In this document: piece by piece, positions 23,128-30,418 of the stretch
How positions within the stretch are numbered: position 1 is the stretch's first letter
Layout of the letters: every line of letters begins with the position of its first letter
From: Ponticaulis sp.
Lineage (GTDB): Bacteria; Pseudomonadota; Alphaproteobacteria; Caulobacterales; Hyphomonadaceae
Direction: 5' to 3'
NCBI GenBank assembly: GCA_002701295.1
Contig: NZUJ01000090.1
Location: 1-33,577, forward strand
Length of the DNA stretch: 33,577 nucleotides
Notes under the pieces: model-generated
Database searches by the model: none
Told to the model about the DNA's origin: nothing
What the model saw: the letters and a program-made list of their open reading frames with translations, nothing else
Translations under genes and position numbers: made by a program

Positions 23128-25281
23128 TCAGAACCGTGCAGAGACACCAACACGGATATTGCGCCCCGGTGCAGGAAGCTGATCTTTCAGCACTGAGGTC
23201 GCATATCGCACTTCTTCATCGGTGACATTTTTCGCCTGAATGAAGAGCCGTGCAGTGTCGAGATTCGGCACAAAGCCCGCCAGATCAAATCCGGCGTCGA
23301 GGTCAAGAGTTGTGTAGCCCTCCGTCGGCAAAATGCCGTCGCCAGTATCGGTCTGATCGTCCGCCACCGTCAGGCCAATCCCTGCATCAAACATGCCCCA
23401 GTCCGCTGAGACATCGCCATTAAAGGTGACCGGCGGCAGGTAAGGCAGGTTTCCGCCACCATCGAGTTTGGAACTGACAAAATCCAGCCCGGCATCAATC
23501 GTCCAGTCTGCACCCAGCAGACCATTTGTAAAATCAAGCGTGCCGTAGATTTCACCGCCCTGAAAACTCGCATCCTCCTGAACGAACAGGAACACAGGCA
23601 GTTCATCAACTTCATCAGAGAGAAGCCCATCATGCAGAGTTTCGCCCGGCGTCAGATAAATGTAGTCTGCAAAATCGGTATGAAACAGGTTGGCACCAAA
23701 CGAGACCCAGTCATTCGACCAACGCGTCGTAGCCTCAAAATTCAGCCCGCGTTCGGAATCCAGCGTCGCATCACCAACTTCGTATTGATCGGTTGCCAGA
23801 TGCGGCCCGTCGGCGAACAGCTCGCTTTCGTTGGGCGCGCGATGGGTCATCGAAATCTGACCACCGATAAACCAGCCATTCACCCAGTGCTGGTGGACAC
23901 CAAATGAGCCGCTGAGAAGGTCAAATTCGCGTTCGCCGAAGACATCATTGTCATACTCGACCTGCTCGAGGCGCAGACCTCCTTCAACGCCAAAACCATT
24001 ATCCCATTCACGAGTTTCGAACAGAAACGCGCCGATCCCTTTTGTATTGGTTGGTGAAATGAAAGCTTCCTCACCCTCTGCACGGAAATCCTTGTCAGAG
24101 ACCTGAATGCCCAACGTACCAAAACTCTCCCCGAAAGAGTGATCGAGTTCGGCGCGGCCCTCATAGCCTTCGGTAAAATACTGTGTGCCGATTTCGCCCG
24201 GTCCTTCAAATTCGGCGTGCTCATAATCGACTGAAGTCAGCTTCACTTCGAACCGATCGAGAATGTCATGGCTGAACCGCCAGCCGAATTGACCATCTAT
24301 CCGTGTCTGCTCGAGGCTGATCGAGGCGAACTCATCTTCGTGTTCCTCTTCTTCATGATCATCGTCGTCATGGTCCTCATCACCCTCGTGCTCATCCTCT
24401 TCCTCGTGGCCATGTTCGTGCGAGTGTCCGGGAAGGCCGTAATCTGATGTCTGCTGGCGAATGGCGAGACCGAAATAGGCCTGATCGCCGACCCAGGACA
24501 GGCCTGCTGCCAATGTCTCGGTTTCGAGGAAGGAATTTGTCAGACTGTCGCGGATTTCCTCGTCTTCTTCATGCTCTTCGTGTTCGTCCTCATCTTCATG
24601 ATCATGGTCATGGTCATCCTCTTCCATAGCCCGCAGACGTGCTGACTCTGCAAATCCTGGAATGTCATAGTCATCGAAATCCCGCCCTGACGCAGAGAGG
24701 CTCAATACGAAATCACCGAACACTGCCTGCCCCTGACCGGCGAGCTCACGGCCTTCACTCACGCTGTTATACGCGCCAAACGCCTGACCAGTGAACGCCT
24801 CGTCTGGCAGCTCATCAACCAGAAGACCGTCAATCACGTTCACAACGCCGCCAATAGCCTGACCACCATAGGCCAGAGCCGCAGGTCCGCGCAAAATCTC
24901 TATCCGCTGCGCATCAAGCCCATCTGTTCCAGTCTGGTGATCGGGCGAGGCTGCAGATGCATCAATGACGCCCATACCATTCGTCAGCACGAGCACGCGC
25001 TCCGCGCCCAGACCTCGAAGCACGGGTCGGCTGGCACCTGCGCCGAAATAGGTTGTTGTCACACCAGGACGTTTCGCAAGCGTGTCCCCCAATGTGCCGC
25101 CCATATCAGCAATCAGGTCGTCCCGGTCTAGCGCATCAACCTTGGAAATAAGTTCTCCAGCCAGCCGCTCAGGTCCGGGTGACGTCACAATAACAGTCTC
25201 TTCCCTGCGCACATCATCAGTTTGCGCGGAGGCCACGCCTGTTAGAGCGGTAAACAGAAGCAAATATTTGAGGCCGGACAT
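23128..25281 (-). CDS. TonB-dependent outer-membrane receptor with His/Asp/Glu-rich segments
   Basis: A 717-aa outer-membrane receptor (signal MSGLKYLLLFTALTGVASAQ; TonB box near EETVIVT, 27-33; plug with GVTTTYFGAGASRPVLRGLG and RIEILRGPAALAYGGQAIGGVVNVID; C-terminal barrel ending VGVSARF). Two stretches are very unusual: about 218-243 (rich in D/H/E, DHDHDHEDEDEHEEHEE) and about 283-319 (HSHEHGHEEEDEHEGDED and on). Similar histidine- and acid-rich loops occur in ZnuD-type zinc receptors, so zinc or another divalent metal is the likely cargo. The ATG at 25281 has TTGGAG upstream; the frame is open to 25308. Its stop abuts the esterase stop. Family certain, cargo inferred. Confidence 0.95.
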   Translation of the reverse strand: MSGLKYLLLFTALTGVASAQTDDVRREETVIVTSPGPERLAGELISKVDALDRDDLIADMGGTLGDTLAKRPGVTTTYFGAGASRPVLRGLGAERVLVLTNGMGVIDASAASPDHQTGTDGLDAQRIEILRGPAALAYGGQAIGGVVNVIDGLLVDELPDEAFTGQAFGAYNSVSEGRELAGQGQAVFGDFVLSLSASGRDFDDYDIPGFAESARLRAMEEDDHDHDHEDEDEHEEHEEDEEIRDSLTNSFLETETLAAGLSWVGDQAYFGLAIRQQTSDYGLPGHSHEHGHEEEDEHEGDEDHDDDDHEEEEHEDEFASISLEQTRIDGQFGWRFSHDILDRFEVKLTSVDYEHAEFEGPGEIGTQYFTEGYEGRAELDHSFGESFGTLGIQVSDKDFRAEGEEAFISPTNTKGIGAFLFETREWDNGFGVEGGLRLEQVEYDNDVFGEREFDLLSGSFGVHQHWVNGWFIGGQISMTHRAPNESELFADGPHLATDQYEVGDATLDSERGLNFEATTRWSNDWVSFGANLFHTDFADYIYLTPGETLHDGLLSDEVDELPVFLFVQEDASFQGGEIYGTLDFTNGLLGADWTIDAGLDFVSSKLDGGGNLPYLPPVTFNGDVSADWGMFDAGIGLTVADDQTDTGDGILPTEGYTTLDLDAGFDLAGFVPNLDTARLFIQAKNVTDEEVRYATSVLKDQLPAPGRNIRVGVSARF

Positions 25282-25507
25282 GAAAACTCCAATATGTAAC
25301 GATATCACAATACACTGGCTTCGTAGACCAAGCTTTCGGTTAAATCCACTCCCAAATTCGTGATTATTGAACTTTTTTGACCCGGAAATCGCCTCAATTG
25401 AGCGCTTTACTTATAATGAATATGACAGTATAGAAATTTCATCTACCAATGGAGCATGTGAATGCAAACGAGCAAGCGAGAATACATACCCTTGCTCCTC
25501 TGTACTG

Positions 25508-25529
25508 AGGGGCAGTTAATTTTGCCCCT
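25508..25529. other. Seven-base stem AGGGGCA/TGCCCCT
   Basis: AGGGGCA (25508-25514) pairs with TGCCCCT (25523-25529) around an 8-base AT-rich loop; the flanking GTAC on both sides can extend it with a small bulge. No T-run follows on the plus strand. It may be a leader hairpin of the receptor mRNA or an operator. Confidence 0.45.
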
Positions 25530-25579
25530 GCGTACGCCGGGTCGAAATTAACTTTCAAAAAATCAAAAATTATTACCGA

Positions 25580-25594
25580 ATGACATGATGTCAT
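25580..25594. promoter_or_regulatory. Perfect 7-1-7 palindrome, candidate operator
   Basis: ATGACATGATGTCAT is a perfect inverted repeat with a one-base centre. The 7-1-7 geometry is that of Fur-superfamily (Fur, Zur, PerR) boxes, though the bases do not match a known consensus closely. It lies 91 bases before the rightward gene start and about 300 bases upstream of the TonB receptor start. Confidence 0.45.
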
Positions 25595-25684
25595 AACAGG
25601 ATATCTGCACCTGTTTTCATCTATACTTCATTTCGGTCACAGGAAAGGTGCGCGTTGTTTTGACTCCCAGTCAGTCAGCGCAGC

Positions 25685-26770
25685 ATGAAAGTTATGACAT
25701 CCCATCTGATTGACCTGATCAGTCGGTCCCGAAAATCGTCGGGTCTGGTAACCCCGCTGCTCGAGTTTCTGGCGGCTGGGCAGGCGAACCGTATCGAAGC
25801 TCTCTGGCCGGCGCCACACGAAGGATTTTTCGCCCTTCCGACAGCGCGTCGTCACGCTGTTGCCATTCTCCTCTCTGGACTTGGCGGCAAAATCTCTATG
25901 TCAGCAGACCGCCTGGTCAGCTTCATTGAACACCAGAAGGACAAAGCCATCGCCGAATTGCTGGTCGGACCAAACCATTCTGCTGGCCTCATGAAGATGT
26001 TGACCAAGTGCGGCGAACAGCTCTGGCCCGAAGACGACTACGCCCTTCTGCTGCGACTGTTCTGCTCAGAGAACGCAAATCAGGTGCTTCGGCACATGGA
26101 GAGCGTTACTCAGGCTGCCCTCATGCCGATGACCATTCTTCCGGACGCACTACGGACCGCGCGTATCGTCTCTTTGATGCCTCATCTCTCTGCGGCATAT
26201 GACATCGCACTGGCCTGGGAAATCATCGGGCGTCTGAAAGGTCAGTCCGGGATGAAGAGCGCAGATCATCGCTGGAACAGAGCGAAAAACCATCGGAGCC
26301 TGTTCTCTATGGTGGCCAGCGACCTGATCCCCGATCAACCGGTCGCGTTTTTCGATGCGCCCGAATTGCCTGCGCCATTCTCTCGCGTCACGACCACAAG
26401 GGCGCTCCGTCACATGGCTCTTGAATTCAAGAACTGTCTGGAGGATTTCGCCTGGTCGGTCGCGAAAGGCAAAATGGCGGTCTATGTCTGGCGCGGTGAG
26501 CCGAATGCAGCTCTCGCACTCCTCTGGAACGTAGATGGCTGGCGTCTCGCAGAAGCCGAAAAGACCGACAATGAGGAATTGGACGAAGCCCCTTTGCGGG
26601 ACATTGTCTCTACGCTCGAAGCAGCTGGCGTCCGGACGGGTTCATCGGTCGAGGGCTTGCATAACCGGCTCACCCGGATGTCTGAGGCTTCGGAAATCAT
26701 CGCATATGGTGACGACAATAATGTCAGAACCTTTGTTGAACGCCTGGACCTGGGAGACTTGTGGCAATAG
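25685..26770 (+). CDS. Orphan protein, possibly PcfJ-like C-terminal region
   Basis: A 361-aa cytoplasmic protein I do not recognise. No signal or membrane segment. The first 200 residues are mostly helical with leucine-rich stretches and a region HRWNRAKNHRSLFSMVASDLIP. Residues about 235-300 (ALRHMALEFKNCLEDFAWSVAKGKMAVYVWRGEPNAALAL..., then GWRLAEAE) loosely resemble the PcfJ-type module, in which a HCV-like motif is followed by a short strand pair; here the matching spot is NCLED. This likeness is weak. The ATG at 25685 has no good ribosome site; another ATG lies three codons on. Upstream is the palindrome-containing region. Confidence 0.83.
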   Translation: MKVMTSHLIDLISRSRKSSGLVTPLLEFLAAGQANRIEALWPAPHEGFFALPTARRHAVAILLSGLGGKISMSADRLVSFIEHQKDKAIAELLVGPNHSAGLMKMLTKCGEQLWPEDDYALLLRLFCSENANQVLRHMESVTQAALMPMTILPDALRTARIVSLMPHLSAAYDIALAWEIIGRLKGQSGMKSADHRWNRAKNHRSLFSMVASDLIPDQPVAFFDAPELPAPFSRVTTTRALRHMALEFKNCLEDFAWSVAKGKMAVYVWRGEPNAALALLWNVDGWRLAEAEKTDNEELDEAPLRDIVSTLEAAGVRTGSSVEGLHNRLTRMSEASEIIAYGDDNNVRTFVERLDLGDLWQ

Positions 26771-26785
26771 CCGCAGGTCTCTCGA

Positions 26786-26834
26786 CCGGTCGGTCAAATT
26801 TTTCTGAAACTTGATTTAAAAATCGATCGATCGG
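26786..26834 (+). other. Imperfect hairpin after the orphan gene
   Basis: CCGGTCGGTC (26786-26795) can pair in RNA with GATCGATCGG (26825-26834) with two G-U pairs; an inner TTTTT/AAAAA extends the stem past a small internal loop. It begins 15 bases after the stop at 26770. It lacks a trailing T-run, so termination is unproved. Confidence 0.4.
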
Positions 26835-26889
26835 AAAGCCGGGCCTTAATGGAATTATGTCATGTATAGGTGGAACGGAGACTCGACCC

Positions 26890-27162
26890 ATGGCCATTTC
26901 ATTTACAGCTTGGGCCGCCGGAATGGCTGGTGCACTGCTATATCTGATGCTTGCCTGGCCTCTGGCGAAACTCCTTTCACACACCCGTCTTATGCTCGTC
27001 AGCTTTCAGGCAAAACTGCTCATTGCACTGGTCATCGGCATTGTCGCCGCACCAATTGCCGAAAATCACGCGCCATATCTACGCGATAAAGCACTGATTA
27101 TGATCAGCAAATCAGAGCATGCGACCAAAGCCTACAACACTGTCGCGCGTATGCTGCGATAG
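26890..27162 (+). CDS. Small membrane protein
   Basis: A 90-aa protein with two likely membrane helices: about residues 4-27 (AWAAGMAGALLYLMLAWPLAKLL) and 41-57 (AKLLIALVIGIVAAPIA), then a polar, Lys/Arg-containing tail. The ATG at 26890 is preceded by CGGAG; the frame is open from 26857 without a ribosome site. No family recognised. It sits between the orphan protein gene and mch, all rightward. Confidence 0.72.
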   Translation: MAISFTAWAAGMAGALLYLMLAWPLAKLLSHTRLMLVSFQAKLLIALVIGIVAAPIAENHAPYLRDKALIMISKSEHATKAYNTVARMLR

Positions 27163-27233
27163 CGAAGAATTGACATTTCCGACGTTCCTGTCTGTACATC
27201 TGCGGACAAGAAATCACTTACGGGGCGGCGGAC

Positions 27234-28274
27234 ATGAAATCCTTTTCCGGCAATTATTTTGAAGACTTCACGATTGGCAGGGTGCTGACCCACGCCACAC
27301 CGTTGACCATCACTGATGCCGACATTGCGATTTATCGTTCTCTCACAGGATCTCGTTATGCGCTGTATTCATCAGCGCCATTTGCCGCAGCTGCAGGGTT
27401 TGATCGTCAGCCGATTGATCCGCTGATCGTCTTTCACGTGGTCTTTGGCAAAACCGTACCTGACATTTCACTGAATGCCGTGGCAAACCTCGGCTATGCT
27501 GATGGACGCTTCCTCGCGCCAGTCTACCCAGGCGACACGCTCTCTGCCGTTTCAGAAGTCATCGGTCGCAAAGAGAACTCCAACGGAAAAACCGGCGTTG
27601 TTTATGTCCGGACGTCTGGCACAAACCAGCACGGCGAAACGGTACTTTCCTATGTTCGCTGGGTCATGGTGAACAAGAAAGATCATGCCTCTCCTGCACC
27701 TGAGGCAGTCCTCCCTGATCTTCCGAAAGTTGTTCCGGCCGACCAGCTCTCAGCATCTGCAAGCTATGCCAGCTATGATACGACGCTCGCTGGAAGTCCG
27801 CATTGGTTTGAGGATTATGCGGTGGGCGAAAAAATCGACCATGTCGATGGCATGACGATTGAAGAAGCTGAACACCAGACAGCGACGCGCCTTTATCAAA
27901 ACACAGCCAAGGTACACTTCAACCAGTTCGAACAGGCCAAAGGCCGGTTCGGCAAGCGCCTCATCTATGGCGGTGTTGTGATCTCCACTGCCCGCAGCCT
28001 TGCCTTTAACGGCCTTGCGAATGCCGGCCAGATGATTGCAATCAATGCAGGCACGCACTGCAATCCTCTATTCTCCGGCGACACAATCCATGCCTGGTCG
28101 GAAGTGCTCGATAAGACGGACCTGTCCGAAACGGTCGGTGCACTGCGGCTCCGTCTTGTTGCGACAAAGGATCTGCCTTGCGCCGACTATCCGTACAAAG
28201 GCGAAGATGGAAAATACCTGCCAAACGTCCTTCTGGACTTTGATTACTGGGCCGCCATCCCCAAATCCCGGTAA
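27234..28274 (+). CDS. mch: Mesaconyl-CoA hydratase (beta-methylmalyl-CoA dehydratase)
   Basis: A 346-aa double MaoC/hot-dog enzyme that interconverts mesaconyl-CoA and beta-methylmalyl-CoA in the ethylmalonyl-CoA pathway, which replaces the glyoxylate shunt in many alphaproteobacteria. The sequence follows known Mch closely along its whole length: FEDFTIGRVLTHATPLTITDAD, DPLIVFHVVFGKTVPDISLNAVANLGYADGRFLAPVYPGDT, SEVIGRKENSNGKTGVVYVRTSGTNQHG, then HWFEDYAVGEKIDHVDGMTIEEAEHQTATRLYQNTAKVHFNQ, YGGVVISTARSLAFNGLANA and NPLFSGDTIHAWSEV. Length is typical. ATG at 27234 follows GGGGCGGCGG. The next gene begins on the last base of the stop (TAATG), so it is coupled. Confidence 0.94.
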   Translation: MKSFSGNYFEDFTIGRVLTHATPLTITDADIAIYRSLTGSRYALYSSAPFAAAAGFDRQPIDPLIVFHVVFGKTVPDISLNAVANLGYADGRFLAPVYPGDTLSAVSEVIGRKENSNGKTGVVYVRTSGTNQHGETVLSYVRWVMVNKKDHASPAPEAVLPDLPKVVPADQLSASASYASYDTTLAGSPHWFEDYAVGEKIDHVDGMTIEEAEHQTATRLYQNTAKVHFNQFEQAKGRFGKRLIYGGVVISTARSLAFNGLANAGQMIAINAGTHCNPLFSGDTIHAWSEVLDKTDLSETVGALRLRLVATKDLPCADYPYKGEDGKYLPNVLLDFDYWAAIPKSR

Positions 28275-28675
28275 TGTCCGACCCCACTCAATTCGTCATC
28301 GCAGTCGCGATTATCCTGTCCGCACTGGTGAGCCTGATTGGAACCAGTGCGCGCAAGAAAGCCGTGGAAGAAGGCCGCGCACAGGCAGCAGATCTCTGCG
28401 AACTAACCGGCATATTTGAGCCGCGTGTTTTGCAGGATATCTTCGGCCCGCCCACACTGAATGGCATCTATCAGGTAACACTCCAGCAGGTGAAGCGCGC
28501 ACAAAAACCTCTCGGGCGACTGATCAGCGATGACAGGTTCGATCTCGGCTGCATGGCCATGGCAGTATTAAGCTTCTTTTTCGACCACTCACTGGTCGGT
28601 TTAGGGCTGATGATTGCCGCTGGATATCAACTTGCTGGCTGGATCGTGTCGATGAGACTGCCCAGACAACAATAA
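28274..28675 (+). CDS. Small membrane protein coupled to mch
   Basis: A 133-aa protein of unknown function. One N-terminal membrane helix (FVIAVAIILSALVSLIGT), a soluble middle with LCELTGIFEPRVLQDIFGPPTLNGIYQVTLQQVKRAQKPLGRL, then one or two further hydrophobic helices near 92-125 (MAMAVLSFFFDHSLVGLGLMIAAGYQLAGWIV). Starts at the last base of the mch stop (TAATG), so translational coupling is likely. No family recognised. Confidence 0.83.
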   Translation: MSDPTQFVIAVAIILSALVSLIGTSARKKAVEEGRAQAADLCELTGIFEPRVLQDIFGPPTLNGIYQVTLQQVKRAQKPLGRLISDDRFDLGCMAMAVLSFFFDHSLVGLGLMIAAGYQLAGWIVSMRLPRQQ

Positions 28676-28711
28676 ATTTTTTCCGGAATCTGTCGAAAAA
28701 ACAATCTCCTA

Positions 28712-28729
28712 GTAAACTAGTCAGTTTAC
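28712..28729. promoter_or_regulatory. Perfect inverted repeat GTAAACT-AGTC-AGTTTAC
   Basis: Seven-base arms (28712-28718, 28723-28729) with a 4-base centre, between the mch-linked gene and the first chemotaxis gene, 103 bases before its start. It may be an operator for the chemotaxis pair or a weak terminator; no T-run follows. Confidence 0.4.
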
Positions 28730-28832
28730 CTGCAACCCAAGCGGGCAAACATTTAAATGATAGCGATAATTCATTAACCCCAGTGTGCGACATTCTGTCC
28801 GATGAACGCGTTCAAAATCTGGAGTTGTGGGT

Positions 28833-30305
28833 ATGCGTCGGAAGGTCGAAACCGAATTTAGCGAACATCAGCGGATGGACGCACTTCGAAAATCTCAGGC
28901 CATTATTGAGTTCACAACCGAAGGCATCATCCGTTATGCAAACCAGAATTTTCTGGACGCCGTCGGCTATCAGCTCGATGAAATTGTCGGCAAGCATCAT
29001 TCAATATTCGTACCGCCCGAAGACGTAGACTCCGCCGAGTATCAAGACTTCTGGCGCACACTTCGCAGCGGAAAATTCCATGCTGCTGAGTATCGCCGCC
29101 TCAATAAAGACCATCAGGATGTCTGGATTCAGGCCTCTTACAATCCGATACTGGATAAGGCAGGTAACGTTACGGGTGTGATGAAAATCGCCTGTGACAC
29201 GACAGCCTCAAAGCGCATATCCCTTGATCATGAAGGACAAATTCGTGCTCTGAATCGATCTCAAGCCGTAATTCACTTCGCGCCTGATGGCACTATTCTC
29301 CACGCAAATGAGAATTTCCTCAACGCAGTTGGCTATAGCCTAGATGAGATCAAAGGCCGTCATCACTCAATGTTTGTGGCACCGGAAGATCTCGGCCCCG
29401 GCTATGATCAGTTCTGGAAAGACCTGCGCGGCGGGCACTTTCAGGCAAACGAATATCGCCGCATCGCCAAGGGTGGTCGCGAGTTTTTTATCAACGCCAC
29501 CTACAACCCCATCTTCGATTCTGAAGGCAAGGTCTTCAAGATCGTGAAGTTCGCAACGGACGAAACCGACCGGGTGAAGCGCATGCAGGCGCTCAAGAAA
29601 ATCGATCAGGACATCGCTGCCATCCAGCAATCGATCGACGCCCTCAACGCCCAGGCAGAGAAGTCCGCATCGGCCTCGACAGCGACGACATCTCAGGTTG
29701 AAAGCGTTGCGACAGGGAGTAGCCAGCTGGCCTCATCTGTGCAGGAAATCTCTCAACAACTCGCCCGTGCAGGCCAGGTTTCAGGTGAAGCCGTCGAGCG
29801 CACGCAGCAAGCGTCTTCCTTCATCTCCAGCCTCACAAGTGCCGCAGAAGAAATCACCAGCGTTGTGAAGCTGATCTCAGAGATCGCCGCACAAACCAAT
29901 CTTCTGGCACTCAATGCGACCATCGAAGCGGCAAGAGCCGGAGATTCAGGTCGCGGGTTTGCCGTGGTGGCCAGCGAAGTGAAACAACTCGCCTCTCAAT
30001 CTGCCAAAGCCACAAATGACATCGCAAATCAGATCCAGGCGGTGCAGTCAGCCACGACAGAAGCAGCAAATGCCATTCTGTCTATCGAAGAAATCATTCG
30101 CCAGGTGAATGACATCTCCATCTCGATTTCAGGCACCGTGGAAGAACAAGCCAGCGTCACGCAGGACATTTCCCAGTCCATGTCGACCGCCAGCAAAGAC
30201 GTTGCGAGCATCACTCGCGGCTTTGAACGGATTGCCAGTTCAGTTCAGGACATCCGTAGCTCGACACAGGCACTAAAAGACGTTTCGTCTGAAATGGCCG
30301 CTTAA
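28833..30305 (+). CDS. Soluble double-PAS methyl-accepting chemotaxis protein (BdlA-like)
   Basis: A 490-aa signalling protein with no membrane segment or HAMP domain. Two PAS domains in tandem: about 17-110 ([26 protein letters not shown]..., [24 protein letters not shown]) and 140-235 ([21 protein letters not shown]..., [14 protein letters not shown]). Residues about 250-480 are a methyl-accepting signalling domain with the hairpin tip ([36 protein letters not shown]). The design matches BdlA, the PAS-PAS-MCP biofilm dispersal sensor of Pseudomonas. No C-terminal CheR/CheB pentapeptide. Start ATG at 28833, GGAG eight bases upstream; an in-frame GTG precedes it. A paralogue follows 113 bases downstream. 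No cheA/cheW genes nearby. Confidence 0.94.
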   Translation: MRRKVETEFSEHQRMDALRKSQAIIEFTTEGIIRYANQNFLDAVGYQLDEIVGKHHSIFVPPEDVDSAEYQDFWRTLRSGKFHAAEYRRLNKDHQDVWIQASYNPILDKAGNVTGVMKIACDTTASKRISLDHEGQIRALNRSQAVIHFAPDGTILHANENFLNAVGYSLDEIKGRHHSMFVAPEDLGPGYDQFWKDLRGGHFQANEYRRIAKGGREFFINATYNPIFDSEGKVFKIVKFATDETDRVKRMQALKKIDQDIAAIQQSIDALNAQAEKSASASTATTSQVESVATGSSQLASSVQEISQQLARAGQVSGEAVERTQQASSFISSLTSAAEEITSVVKLISEIAAQTNLLALNATIEAARAGDSGRGFAVVASEVKQLASQSAKATNDIANQIQAVQSATTEAANAILSIEEIIRQVNDISISISGTVEEQASVTQDISQSMSTASKDVASITRGFERIASSVQDIRSSTQALKDVSSEMAA

Positions 30306-30418
30306 AAAGCGTGCACATTCAGCGCGATTATTCTGCCAGAAGTCAAATTTGTGGAAACAATTTCAGGATATACTGAGCCGCAAATGCCTCATCGGCGATA
30401 ACAACAGGAAGAAGTTCG

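Larger units (their letters stand above)
25282..25684. other. 403-bp divergent intergenic region with several dyads
   Basis: No convincing gene in either strand. It separates the TonB receptor (leftward) from the 361-aa orphan gene (rightward). It holds an imperfect dyad TGTAACGATATCACA just upstream of the receptor start (25295-25309), a stem AGGGGCA/TGCCCCT (25508-25529) and a perfect 15-base palindrome (25580-25594). The AT-rich stretch about 25370-25460 may hold the receptor promoter. I see no B12-type riboswitch. Confidence 0.6.

Noticed and set aside
25282..25684. Cobalamin riboswitch in the TonB receptor leader
   Set aside because: No B12 box (GCCACTG) or matching fold seen; histidine-rich loops point to metal instead.
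28745..28785. CtrA-type binding site before the chemotaxis genes
   Set aside because: TTAA elements are present (about 28753 and 28774) but the spacing is about 17 bases rather than 7, so only half-sites.
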